From RGIG2000 sp045612665 (lineage in GTDB: Bacteria > Bacillota > Clostridia > Oscillospirales > CAG-272): a stretch of DNA of 21,503 nt. The notes under the pieces are model-generated. The model was not told the DNA's origin. It did no database searches and saw nothing but the letters and a program-made list of their open reading frames with translations. The position numbers were made by a program, and so were the translations under genes. Below, in pieces: positions 6,028-13,069 of this stretch (its first letter is position 1; every line of letters starts with the position of its first letter). The DNA lies in NCBI GenBank assembly GCA_045612665.1, contig JAZKZO010000045.1, forward strand, positions 1-21,503, written 5' to 3'.

Positions 6028-7086
6028 ATGGAAATTAGTGTTAGTGAAAACATTAGAAGATTAAGAAAAGAAAAAGGTATAACACAGGAAGCATTAGCAG
6101 AAATATTGCATATCTCTCCTCAAAGTATATCAAAATGGGAGAGAGGGGATGCTTATCCTGATATATCAATGCTTTCTCCACTTGCCAATTATTTTGGTGT
6201 AACAATAGATTCCTTGCTTGGAAATGATAAAATAATTGCCGAGGAGCGCATAAATCGTTATGTTGAAGATTACAAATCCTTGACAGCAAAGGATGATGGC
6301 AAAAGAGCTTTGGAAATAGCAAAGATAGCATATGAGGATTATTCCTATGACTATCGCATTATTATGCTTTATGTAAATGCATTAAAGGTGTACGGAACAA
6401 GTAACGACAAAGAAGAAATTGAACGCTTGTGTAAGCTTGTTCTTAAAAATTGTACCGATAATACCTTGTTGAGTGATGCATCAAGCTATATCTTGGGCCT
6501 AAATTCAGCAGAAGATAAATTTGCATTTATGGAAAAATACATTGAATATGGACAGGACTGGAATTGGTTTAATGTATATCCTTATTCTTCTGTTGAGGGC
6601 AAAATAATGATGCAAAGCGATATTGTTGACAAGTGGTGGCATTTGAATGCGTATATAGGAATTCTTGCAAATTCCAAAAACGATATCGAAGGATATGTTG
6701 TTTCCCCACAAGAAAAAATTGCTTTGATAAAAAAGCAACAGGCAATTTTTAATGCTATGTTTAATGAAGATGATCTGGGAGAGTTCGTTTTCTATGTAGG
6801 ACAATTTAACGAACTTTTGGCAAAAGAATATTTGTCAATCGGTGATAAGGAAAGTGCAATAGAGTGCTTTGAAAAATCAGTTGAGGGCTGGGTTGCCTAT
6901 AATAATCTTCCCGAAAGCTATGAATACAAAAATATTCTTATCAATCATAGGCCTTACTTGAAGCGAAAGTTAGGTGGAAGCTATTCAACATTGGAGAGAT
7001 ATAAAAACGCAATAGATAACGATTCACTATACGATGTTATAAGAGAAGAAAAGAGATTTTTGAACGCTTATGACAAATTGAAATAG
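6028..7086 (+). CDS. XRE-family transcriptional regulator with a helical, TPR-like C-terminus
   Basis: I start at ATG 6028 (MEISVSENIRRLRKEKG) because gaaaggag lies 7 bp upstream and the promoter TATAAT is only 45 bp away; an in-frame ATG at 5965 lies inside the promoter. The 352-residue product opens with a Cro/C1-type helix-turn-helix (residues 6-60). Its scaffold helix contains TQEALAEIL and its recognition helix SPQSISKWERGDAYPD, followed by LSPLANYFGVTIDSLL. The rest is a long, all-helical region with repeated short helices (for example LLAKEYLSIGDKESAIECF at about residues 265-283) that resembles a TPR-type ligand or protein sensor. It is transcribed alone and ends in a terminator. The likely role is a repressor of its own gene and perhaps of neighbours. 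Confidence 0.85.
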   Translation: MEISVSENIRRLRKEKGITQEALAEILHISPQSISKWERGDAYPDISMLSPLANYFGVTIDSLLGNDKIIAEERINRYVEDYKSLTAKDDGKRALEIAKIAYEDYSYDYRIIMLYVNALKVYGTSNDKEEIERLCKLVLKNCTDNTLLSDASSYILGLNSAEDKFAFMEKYIEYGQDWNWFNVYPYSSVEGKIMMQSDIVDKWWHLNAYIGILANSKNDIEGYVVSPQEKIALIKKQQAIFNAMFNEDDLGEFVFYVGQFNELLAKEYLSIGDKESAIECFEKSVEGWVAYNNLPESYEYKNILINHRPYLKRKLGGSYSTLERYKNAIDNDSLYDVIREEKRFLNAYDKLK

Positions 7087-7091
7087 CAAAG

Positions 7092-7128
7092 AAAAAGCCT
7101 TGAAAACTTAGCGTTTTCAAGGCTTTTT
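7092..7128 (+). terminator. Terminator of the XRE regulator gene
   Basis: A perfect 16-bp stem (aaaaagccttgaaaac / gttttcaaggcttttt) with a 5-nt loop, starting 6 bp after the stop codon. Confidence 0.93.
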
Positions 7129-7224
7129 GGTCGAAGTGGCAACACCGCACTCGAACCACTCTTGGGAAGGTGCGATAAAGCCTTATAGTATAAGATATGT
7201 TGGGCTTGTTTGTGAAATTTCGTG
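7129..7224. other. Short intergenic stretch with a tRNA-tail-like sequence, no gene
   Basis: After the terminator, ggtcgaagtggc ... ctcgaacc on this strand reads like the complement of a tRNA 3' end (GGTTCGA ... ACTTCGACCA). The spacing from the T-loop to CCA is about 5 nt too long for a tRNA, and no other tRNA arms can be found. I see no gene here. Confidence 0.4.
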
Positions 7225-9330
7225 TTATATGAAAACACCATATATCATAACATGGTAGTTTGTATTTAATGATTTGATCTCTATTTGAGATATTGGTTTT
7301 TTCTCAACCTTTATTTCGAGATTGCTTACTATGTATTCCTCGAAATTTTTGTCATAACTAAAGATTAAAGCTCTTTTTGCGTTTTCGGCTACTGGATTGA
7401 TTCTTGAAGAACCGACAGAGGTATATGCGATTGTAACGTCAAGACCGTTTTTGGCAATATAATTTTGCACTTTTCCGTCTTTATATTGGATTGAGATTTG
7501 CGCCACATCCTCGCCATATTCTCCTAAAACCGGATAACCGTAATTTAATGATGTCATCCCCAATATGGAAATACAGTCAGCTGTGTCGTTGCATTTAAAC
7601 ACAAGAGGCTTTTCCGTTACTAAATGTGGGATTGTCGAAATGCCCGAAATTTCCTCGTTCTGCAATACAGGACCAATGGCTATTTTCTTTTTTCTCGTTT
7701 TTGCAAGCCTTGTTTTAAGTGGCATACGCGCAATAGACAAAAGCGTTTCATAGCTTGGCTTATCCGTGCATTTTAAAGGTGCTTTTGAAAGCCCCTTAAG
7801 AACAATAGCTTCGTAGCTATCGTATGGGGTACTGTTCTTGTCCATTTTTTTGAGTGAGCGACAAAAAGCATCATAAATTAAATTTGGCTTCCTGTCAAAG
7901 TCTACAAGAGCTTCCTTTAAAGTGCCGTCAACGCATGCAGCACCACCACGGTTATAGTCGTTGATTTCTGCCCAATACCAAAGGCAGGTTCCGGCAAGCG
8001 CATTGTTCTTGTAAAGCTCGTACATAGACATCAAGAAATCGCTTAGTAAATGTGGATTGTCATAAACATAGTATCCGCCCCATTCCGTAAACATAAGTGG
8101 CTTGTCGCATAGCTCCTCGCTTGCTTTTCTTGCCATATCGAAGGTTTCACTATACGGATGAGTAGTATAAAAATCAAGACCGCAAAGATTGTAATATTTT
8201 TTCGTATCCTCGTTTGACATATTGTTTGCACCGGAAATTAAACGAGTCCCGTCATTTTCACGGCAAATTTGCACGGCACTTTTTAAGAAAGCCTCGTCAA
8301 AATCACATTCGTTAAAGGCCAACCAAAAAACGATGCTTGGATGATTTCTGTCGCGTAAAATCGTTCTTTTTAAAACCTCAAGACACTCACTTGTTAGTTG
8401 TGAATCTGTAACATCCGCTTGCCACATTCCGGGCTCCTCACAGCATAAAAGTCCTAACTCATCAGCTATGTCAAGAGTTACCTTATTATGCGGATAATGA
8501 ACCAAGCGCACAAAATTGCAACCGGAGTCCTTAATCATTTTTAGATCATTGTAAATATCATCGTAGGCAACAGTGTGTCCGCTATTCTTGCCATACATTT
8601 CGTGCTTGCAAACGCCTTTTATAAAAATGTCTTGTCCGTTTAGCATGAAATGATTTTTATTACATTTAAATTCACGAAAACCGACCCTTGTTTTATATGT
8701 GTCAACCACATTTTCGTTTTCCAAAAGCTCAACCTCTAAGGTGTATAAAACAGGGCTTTCAGGCGACCACAGCTTAATATTTTCGATAGTTCTTATGTTG
8801 ACTTCGTTATCGGTATAGGTATCTATAATTTCCTCATCTAATGATAGCGTTACACGATATTTATCCAAAGAGGATGAAACAGTAACAGAGTATTCGGCAT
8901 CCTTATAATCATTTATAAGCGAGTGTGCGAAAAAAACATCATTTATGTAAAAGGCTTTTTTGTAATGAATAGATACGTCTCTTATAATACCGCCATAATT
9001 TTCCCAACCCTCGCTAGGTCCAAAGCTTGCATCTATATCTTCTATTTCAACAAAAAGACAGTTGTTCTTATCTTGAACGATTTTGGTCACATCAAAGGTA
9101 TATTCACAGTAAGGGAGCATTTTGCCCAAATAATAATCGTTCAAATATACACTTGCATTATAAGTAATGCCGTCGAATTTCAAAAGAATTGTGTCATCAA
9201 AATGCTCTAAGTCAAAATATTTTCTACATTCTGAATGGCCAACACAAAGCTCAGAAAAGGGTATTTGCTTTTTCAGCCAAGCACCCTTCCCAATTCTGTA
9301 ATCCCAAATTCCGTTAAGAGATTGTATCAT
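7225..9330 (-). CDS. Glycoside hydrolase family 2 (beta-galactosidase/beta-glucuronidase-like)
   Basis: I start at ATG 9330 (MIQSLNGIWDYRIGKG), which has the ribosome site AAGGGGT upstream and the family's usual opening 'SLNGxWxY'. The 701-residue protein has the GH2 order: a jelly-roll sugar-binding domain (1 to about 150), an immunoglobulin-like domain (about 150-245) and a TIM barrel (about 245-520). The acid/base is Glu341 in WLAFNECD and the nucleophile is Glu416 in MFTEWGG. An extra beta-rich C-terminal domain (about 560-701) is not part of the minimal fold. There is no signal peptide, so it acts in the cytoplasm on imported sugars. It is divergent from the GH39-like gene. The exact sugar specificity (galactoside, glucuronide, mannoside) cannot be read. 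Confidence 0.9.
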   Translation of the reverse strand: MIQSLNGIWDYRIGKGAWLKKQIPFSELCVGHSECRKYFDLEHFDDTILLKFDGITYNASVYLNDYYLGKMLPYCEYTFDVTKIVQDKNNCLFVEIEDIDASFGPSEGWENYGGIIRDVSIHYKKAFYINDVFFAHSLINDYKDAEYSVTVSSSLDKYRVTLSLDEEIIDTYTDNEVNIRTIENIKLWSPESPVLYTLEVELLENENVVDTYKTRVGFREFKCNKNHFMLNGQDIFIKGVCKHEMYGKNSGHTVAYDDIYNDLKMIKDSGCNFVRLVHYPHNKVTLDIADELGLLCCEEPGMWQADVTDSQLTSECLEVLKRTILRDRNHPSIVFWLAFNECDFDEAFLKSAVQICRENDGTRLISGANNMSNEDTKKYYNLCGLDFYTTHPYSETFDMARKASEELCDKPLMFTEWGGYYVYDNPHLLSDFLMSMYELYKNNALAGTCLWYWAEINDYNRGGAACVDGTLKEALVDFDRKPNLIYDAFCRSLKKMDKNSTPYDSYEAIVLKGLSKAPLKCTDKPSYETLLSIARMPLKTRLAKTRKKKIAIGPVLQNEEISGISTIPHLVTEKPLVFKCNDTADCISILGMTSLNYGYPVLGEYGEDVAQISIQYKDGKVQNYIAKNGLDVTIAYTSVGSSRINPVAENAKRALIFSYDKNFEEYIVSNLEIKVEKKPISQIEIKSLNTNYHVMIYGVFI

Positions 9331-9373
9331 TTTATACCCCTTTATCAATGCTAGTGATTTCTTAATCATAGTT

Positions 9374-9402
9374 ATAATATCATATTTACAAAAAATTTTC
9401 AA
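9374..9402 (-). promoter_or_regulatory. Promoter of the GH2 gene
   Basis: On the minus strand TTGAAA (9402-9397), a 17-bp spacer, then TATTAT (9379-9374). The start site would be near 9367, leaving a leader of about 37 nt before ATG 9330. Confidence 0.7.
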
Positions 9403-9452
9403 CATTGTGTTTATAAATCTAAGAAACGAAAAAGGACTATTCAATTTGAGTA

Positions 9453-9465
9453 TGCAACTTTTGCA
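9453..9465. promoter_or_regulatory. Small palindrome between the divergent glycosidase promoters
   Basis: TGCAA-ctt-TTGCA is a perfect inverted repeat between the GH2 -35 box (9402) and the GH39 -35 box (9490). It is placed for a shared regulator, but 5-bp arms are short and no regulator gene lies next to it. Confidence 0.35.
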
Positions 9466-9489
9466 CGGATTAAAAATATTTTACTTATC

Positions 9490-9518
9490 TTGAAAAATAT
9501 ACAGCTTCATTGTATAAT
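9490..9518 (+). promoter_or_regulatory. Promoter of the GH39-like gene
   Basis: TTGAAA (9490-9495), a 17-bp spacer and a perfect TATAAT (9513-9518); transcription should start near 9525, about 39 nt before the gene. Confidence 0.82.
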
Positions 9519-9563
9519 AAGCTTGTAAATTAAAAAATAACCCCTTGATTTTGAGGTAAATAT

Positions 9564-10883
9564 ATGAGTAACATTCGAGTTAATTTCAATAACATAGTTG
9601 GAGCCATGAAAATAATGCATGGCGTAAACAACGGTCCCTTTGTAAGTGGTAATGACCAAGCAAGAGGAAACCAAAAAACATATATGGAATGTCGTATTCC
9701 ATACGCAAGAACGCATGATGCTTCGTTTTTTTCTGGATATGGTGGAAACCATACTGTTGATGTAAATTTTATATTCACAGATTTTGATGCTGATGTGAAC
9801 GATCCTGCAAGTTATGATTTTGCATGCACAGACCAATATATGAAGCAAATCATTGACTCTGGAACAAAGCCTTTTTTTCGTCTTGGCTCACGCATTGAAC
9901 ATGAGGTTAAGAAATATAATACATTTCCGCCAAAGGACTTTCAAAAATGGGCAGAGATTTGCGAGCATATCATAGCTCATTATACTGAAGGCTGGTGCGA
10001 TGGCTTTAAATATGACATGGAATATTGGGAAATTTGGGGTGAGCCAGACCTTGATATACATGAAGAAAAGAACAAGCGCCTATGGCAAGGAACTGAAGAG
10101 GAATTTTTTGAATTATTCACTGTTGCAGCCAAACACCTCAAAAATCGTTTTCCACATTTAAAAATAGGTGGACCAGGTTCAGCAGGAGACGAAGAATGGA
10201 TGGAACGATTTTTTATTGCGATGAAGAAAAACAATGTTCCTCTCGATTTTTTCAGTTACCATTGGTATTGGACACAACCGTATGATATGACAGCTAAATG
10301 TACAAGGGTTCGCAAACTTCTTGATAAGAGTGGGTATGCAGGCGTTGAAACCAATTTGGATGAATGGAACTATGTAAGGGGATGGGAAGAAGATTTTGTT
10401 TATTCAATCAAACAAATTATTGGAATAAAGGGTGCAGCCTTCAATATGGCTTGTATGAGTGCGGCTCAAAATTGCCCCGATATAGATATGCTAATGTACT
10501 ACGATGCAAGACCAAGCGAATGGAACGGACTGTTTGATTTCTATACAATGGAACCACTAAAGGGATACTATGCCTTTTATACTTTTGCTAATCTTTATGA
10601 AATGGGACAGCAAGTCGAATCGTATTCTGATGATGAAAGCGTTTATGTTGTAGGAGCTAAAGGAAATGGTAAGTATGGCATTGCAATTACATATTATTCG
10701 GAAAATGATAATGATTGTTCTAAAAAAATAGCATTAACTCTTGATGGTTTGGATTTAAGTAAGCTTAAATTTTATTTAGTTGATAAAAATAATACGTACG
10801 CCGAAAAAGAAATATATTTAGCAGAGGACAATCAAATAATAATACATCTTGAAAGAAATAGTATTATGTATATTGAAATGTAA
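9564..10883 (+). CDS. Glycoside hydrolase family 39-like enzyme (beta-xylosidase/iduronidase type)
   Basis: A 439-residue cytoplasmic protein (no signal peptide) with a clan GH-A TIM barrel. The likely acid/base is Glu160 in YWEIWGEPD and the likely nucleophile Glu267 in TNLDEWNY, the spacing and motifs expected for GH39 beta-xylosidases. Other family-like segments are PFFRLG, FSYHWYW and the C-terminal beta domain after about residue 355. The start has a gaggt ribosome site 8 bp upstream. Together with the divergent GH2 it suggests breakdown of an imported oligosaccharide such as a xylan- or uronic-acid-containing one. No transporter gene is in the window, so uptake must be encoded elsewhere. 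Family level is fairly sure; activity is inferred. Confidence 0.82.
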   Translation: MSNIRVNFNNIVGAMKIMHGVNNGPFVSGNDQARGNQKTYMECRIPYARTHDASFFSGYGGNHTVDVNFIFTDFDADVNDPASYDFACTDQYMKQIIDSGTKPFFRLGSRIEHEVKKYNTFPPKDFQKWAEICEHIIAHYTEGWCDGFKYDMEYWEIWGEPDLDIHEEKNKRLWQGTEEEFFELFTVAAKHLKNRFPHLKIGGPGSAGDEEWMERFFIAMKKNNVPLDFFSYHWYWTQPYDMTAKCTRVRKLLDKSGYAGVETNLDEWNYVRGWEEDFVYSIKQIIGIKGAAFNMACMSAAQNCPDIDMLMYYDARPSEWNGLFDFYTMEPLKGYYAFYTFANLYEMGQQVESYSDDESVYVVGAKGNGKYGIAITYYSENDNDCSKKIALTLDGLDLSKLKFYLVDKNNTYAEKEIYLAEDNQIIIHLERNSIMYIEM

Positions 10884-10931
10884 TAAGCGGCAAGAAGACC
10901 GACGAGGATAGCGTAGTTAATTTAAAAACGA

Positions 10932-10961
10932 AAAAGAGCCACTCAACCGAGCGGCTCTTTT
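10932..10961. terminator. Terminator downstream of the GH39-like gene
   Basis: aaaagagcc ... ggctctttt, a 9-bp stem with an inner CTC/GAG pairing and A/T-runs on both sides, about 50 bp after the stop. The 48 bp between stop and stem hold no recognisable feature. Confidence 0.85.
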
Positions 10962-10975
10962 AAAATAAAACAAAA

Positions 10976-11150
10976 ATGACTAAGCCGACATCACAATCCC
11001 GTGTGTCGGGCTTAGTCATAGGTGGTCGAAGTGCAAAGAAGCAACGCAACAAGTTACTCGTAACACTTCGCAGTCTTAGATGTGCGAGCACCTCACGACT
11101 TTGCTCGCTAGGCGCACTCCATTTTCGCAAGCGAAAAGCGGAGTTCTCTC
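10976..11150. repeat. Non-coding element rich in nested inverted repeats
   Basis: This stretch lies between two terminators. It begins with a 15-bp inverted repeat (atgactaagccgaca, 10976-10990, against tgtcgggcttagtcat, 11004-11019, one bulge) and continues with ggtggtcgaagtg. It ends with a nested hairpin (actcc ... ggagt, 11116-11144, around ttttcgc-aa-gcgaaaa). A 94-codon open frame crosses it, but its composition (runs of Arg, Ser, Leu, Cys) and the lack of a ribosome site argue against a protein. The 10-mer ggtcgaagtg also occurs at 7129-7138 after another terminator. I read it as a dispersed intergenic repeat. Confidence 0.5.
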
Positions 11151-11170
11151 AGCCAACACAAACACATAAT

Positions 11171-11211
11171 AAAAAAGAACCAGCTGAATTTATATCAGCG
11201 GGTTCTTTTTT
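11171..11211. terminator. Bidirectional terminator, mainly for the sigma/anti-sigma operon
   Basis: aaaaaagaacc-a-gctga ... tcagc-g-ggttctttttt: a stem of about 16 bp with A- and T-runs, beginning 2 bp beyond the anti-sigma stop on the minus strand. Confidence 0.9.
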
Positions 11212-11212
11212 C

Positions 11213-11890
11213 TCATTTGGTTGCCGGTTGCAAGCTCGATATTATTTTTTCAATTTCTGACCATTCAAGTGAAGAATCGCATCTTATATTAAACGAATAT
11301 TCGTATTCCAACCATTTTACAAAGTACATATCGTTTTTGACAGCATAGTACACCTTTCGCTCGCCAACATAAGTAATCTCATAGGACACACCTTCGGCGT
11401 CCGAGGTTATGTCATTTTTGTCAATTGCGTATTGAGATAAATCTATGGTGATTGTGTCGTTGGTCCAAATCGTAAGGCTTCTGAATTTGCCTAATTCTTG
11501 AGATGATTGTTTATAACCATGTTCTTCAAAATAAGCAGGCTCATATATTGTTTCAATTGGCTTTAAATCCTCTGAGGAATCTTCGTCCTCAATAAAGAAC
11601 ACCGCGAAGCTATCGTAGATTTCAATAAAGAAGTTGGCAACGGCAGTTCTTACTCGAGCTGAAACGGAAAGAATTATTGAAAAGCAAATAACAATGGCGG
11701 CGATTAAGGAAATGGTAATTCTTTTCGAGCGAGTCTTGTCCTTCGCATCATTTATAATGCCTAAAATTCTACCTCTAAACTCATCATCGGCTTTTATATG
11801 GGAGTAGTCAATCGCCTCGATTTCTCGAATTTCCTGCAAGGTGCTTTCGAGCAGGCACTTTTTAAATATAGTTTTGTCAAGCGTGCTCAT
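11213..11890 (-). CDS. Membrane-bound anti-sigma factor, DUF4367-like
   Basis: I start at ATG 11890 (MSTLDKTIFKK), which overlaps the sigma-factor stop as ATGA; a longer frame from 12022 would lie inside the sigma gene. The 225-residue protein has a short cytoplasmic helical head, one membrane helix (about residues 58-77, ITISLIAAIVICFSIILSV) and an extracytoplasmic domain. The end of that domain (YVKxxEYEYSFNIRC...EIEKIISSLQ-like) resembles DUF4367, common in Clostridial anti-sigma factors. It should hold the ECF factor at the membrane and release it on an envelope signal. Translational coupling to the sigma gene fits equal expression of the pair. The classical zinc-binding anti-sigma HxxxCxxC motif is absent. 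Confidence 0.82.
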   Translation of the reverse strand: MSTLDKTIFKKCLLESTLQEIREIEAIDYSHIKADDEFRGRILGIINDAKDKTRSKRITISLIAAIVICFSIILSVSARVRTAVANFFIEIYDSFAVFFIEDEDSSEDLKPIETIYEPAYFEEHGYKQSSQELGKFRSLTIWTNDTITIDLSQYAIDKNDITSDAEGVSYEITYVGERKVYYAVKNDMYFVKWLEYEYSFNIRCDSSLEWSEIEKIISSLQPATK

Positions 11891-12429
11891 ATATCTAAAT
11901 CCCCAAATTTTTCCTTTATAAGCGCCTTGCCTCTGCGAAGTCGAGTTTCGGCAGTTTTGAATGGCACCTTCAAAATGGATGCGATTTCCTTTACGGTGTT
12001 GCCATTTACAAAATATAGGCATAAAGCATCCTTGTATATTTTAGGCAACAAGTTTATGTAATGCATCAAACGGCTCTTATCATCCTTTTTCACAGTGTCG
12101 TTTTCTACATTGTATTCGGAGGAGATGTTATAAATTTCACTCAGACTTACGGTTTTGATTTTGTTGCGTTTTTCTGCCATGCGCGCAGCTCTGTTTCGTA
12201 TGCATATGAATAGGTATGCTTTCGTTTCGTCATCACTTCCGGTAGGGGCAAGGTGTCCACTTTTAGCCATATCATAGAATATTTCGTGTACGGCATCCTT
12301 TGCATCCTCTTCATTTTTCAGATAATGATACGCTGTTTTTAGCATCCAATCCAGATATTCCTTGTATATATCGGAAAATTGCTTTCTGTCTTGCTCGGTT
12401 TCTATTAAAGATAAATATAGCGATAGCAT
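11887..12429 (-). CDS. ECF-type RNA polymerase sigma factor
   Basis: I start at ATG 12429 (MLSLYLSLIETEQDR) because aaaggac lies upstream; the longer frame would begin in the promoter. The 180-residue product has region 2 at about 18-85 (YKEYLDWMLKTAYHYLKN, then EEDAKDAVHEIFYDMAK and ETKAYLFICIRNRA). Region 4 is at about 125-176 (LPKIYKDALCLYFVNGNTVKEIA, then a helix-turn-helix in VPFKTAETRLRRGKALIKEKF). It is coupled to the anti-sigma gene downstream. It is divergent from the genes for two exported proteins, so those are its most likely targets, directly or as part of an envelope-stress regulon. This link is inferred from position. Confidence 0.88.
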   Translation of the reverse strand: MLSLYLSLIETEQDRKQFSDIYKEYLDWMLKTAYHYLKNEEDAKDAVHEIFYDMAKSGHLAPTGSDDETKAYLFICIRNRAARMAEKRNKIKTVSLSEIYNISSEYNVENDTVKKDDKSRLMHYINLLPKIYKDALCLYFVNGNTVKEIASILKVPFKTAETRLRRGKALIKEKFGDLDI

Positions 12430-12454
12430 TTTTTGTCCTTTAGCTTTTTTGAAA

Positions 12455-12483
12455 ATTATATCATAAAAGCAGGTTATTATCAA
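12455..12483 (-). promoter_or_regulatory. Housekeeping-type promoter of the sigma/anti-sigma operon
   Basis: On the minus strand TTGATA (12483-12478), a 17-bp spacer and a perfect TATAAT (12460-12455). The operon thus appears to be made by the vegetative sigma factor rather than only by itself. Confidence 0.8.
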
Positions 12484-12514
12484 CAAAAATAAAAAAATTT
12501 GGAAATTTTTGAAA

Positions 12515-12558
12515 AATTGAAGGATTTTGTAAAAAAATCTCCTTTTTAATAATAGAGA
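12515..12558 (+). promoter_or_regulatory. Possible ECF-type promoter for the secreted-protein genes
   Basis: No good vegetative promoter stands before the 12592 gene. The best element is ttgaagga near 12518 with taataatag near 12548-12556. These are too far apart (about 24 bp) for the vegetative factor. A poor ttgtaa-17-taatag overlaps them. An ECF-dependent promoter is possible but weakly supported. Confidence 0.25.
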
Positions 12559-12591
12559 GGGATAAAAACAATTTAGAAAGGAGGTGCAAAA

Positions 12592-13014
12592 ATGAAAATT
12601 TCAAAAAGAATAGGCTTCTTTGTTTTGGCGATAGCTACTTTGTTTGTGTTCACATTTCATATCTTTGCTTCTGACAATGCTATTACACCACGCTATAACA
12701 ACACAGGCTCAACCGAGGCACTTTTTGTCATAGACAGCAATGGCTTGGCAACAGTTTCCTATACTTGTTTTGGTTATAGAGGTGTAACAACTAGCATTCA
12801 GGTTGACATAAAGATTGAAAAGAAGGTTTTGTGGTGGTGGAATGATGTTGATGGCGCACAATGGATCGACTATTCATCAGCTGATTATTGCACTAATGAG
12901 CATGAGTATCAGCTATCCAAAAAGGGAACATACAAGGCAACTATAACCTATACCGTTCATGGTACCGGTGGAGAAGCCGATGTTATTACAAGAGAACTTG
13001 AAGATTCTTATTAA
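12592..13014 (+). CDS. Small secreted protein, unknown function
   Basis: A 140-residue protein with a clear signal peptide: basic MKISKR, a hydrophobic core to about residue 25, and cleavage probably near FAS|DN. The mature part of about 113 residues is beta-rich (TEALFVIDSNGLATVSYTC; TTSIQVDIKIEKKVLWWWND; KATITYTVHGTGGEA) with two cysteines and no cell-wall anchor, like a small immunoglobulin-fold or adhesion-type domain. I recognise no named family. The ribosome site (aaaggaggtg) is very strong. It is the first gene of a likely operon with the 2101-residue Rhs protein 55 bp downstream, and faces the sigma/anti-sigma operon. It could be an accessory exported factor, a chaperone or a partner of the Rhs protein; this is a guess. 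Confidence 0.75.
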   Translation: MKISKRIGFFVLAIATLFVFTFHIFASDNAITPRYNNTGSTEALFVIDSNGLATVSYTCFGYRGVTTSIQVDIKIEKKVLWWWNDVDGAQWIDYSSADYCTNEHEYQLSKKGTYKATITYTVHGTGGEADVITRELEDSY

Positions 13015-13020
13015 AGAAAA

Positions 13021-13052
13021 GGGCATTTGGCTACATATGTAGCCAAATGCTC
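13021..13052 (+). promoter_or_regulatory. Strong hairpin between the secreted-protein and Rhs genes
   Basis: A 12-bp perfect stem (gcatttggctac / gtagccaaatgc, extendable by one wobble and one G-C pair) with the loop atat. It is not followed by a T-run (tcaaacaaagg), so it is unlikely to be a full terminator. It could be an mRNA-stability or processing site that sets the ratio of the small protein to the giant Rhs protein. Confidence 0.55.
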
Positions 13053-13069
13053 AAACAAAGGAGAGAAAA

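Noticed and set aside
7129..7165. Possible tRNA 3' half on the minus strand (GGTTCGAG ... ACTTCGACCA)
   Set aside because: The distance from the T-loop to CCA is about 5 nt too long, the T-stem does not pair, and no D- or anticodon arm follows.
10976..11260. 94-codon open frame on the plus strand
   Set aside because: No ribosome site, Arg/Ser/Leu/Cys-heavy composition, it crosses strong hairpins and a terminator, and it ends inside the anti-sigma gene.
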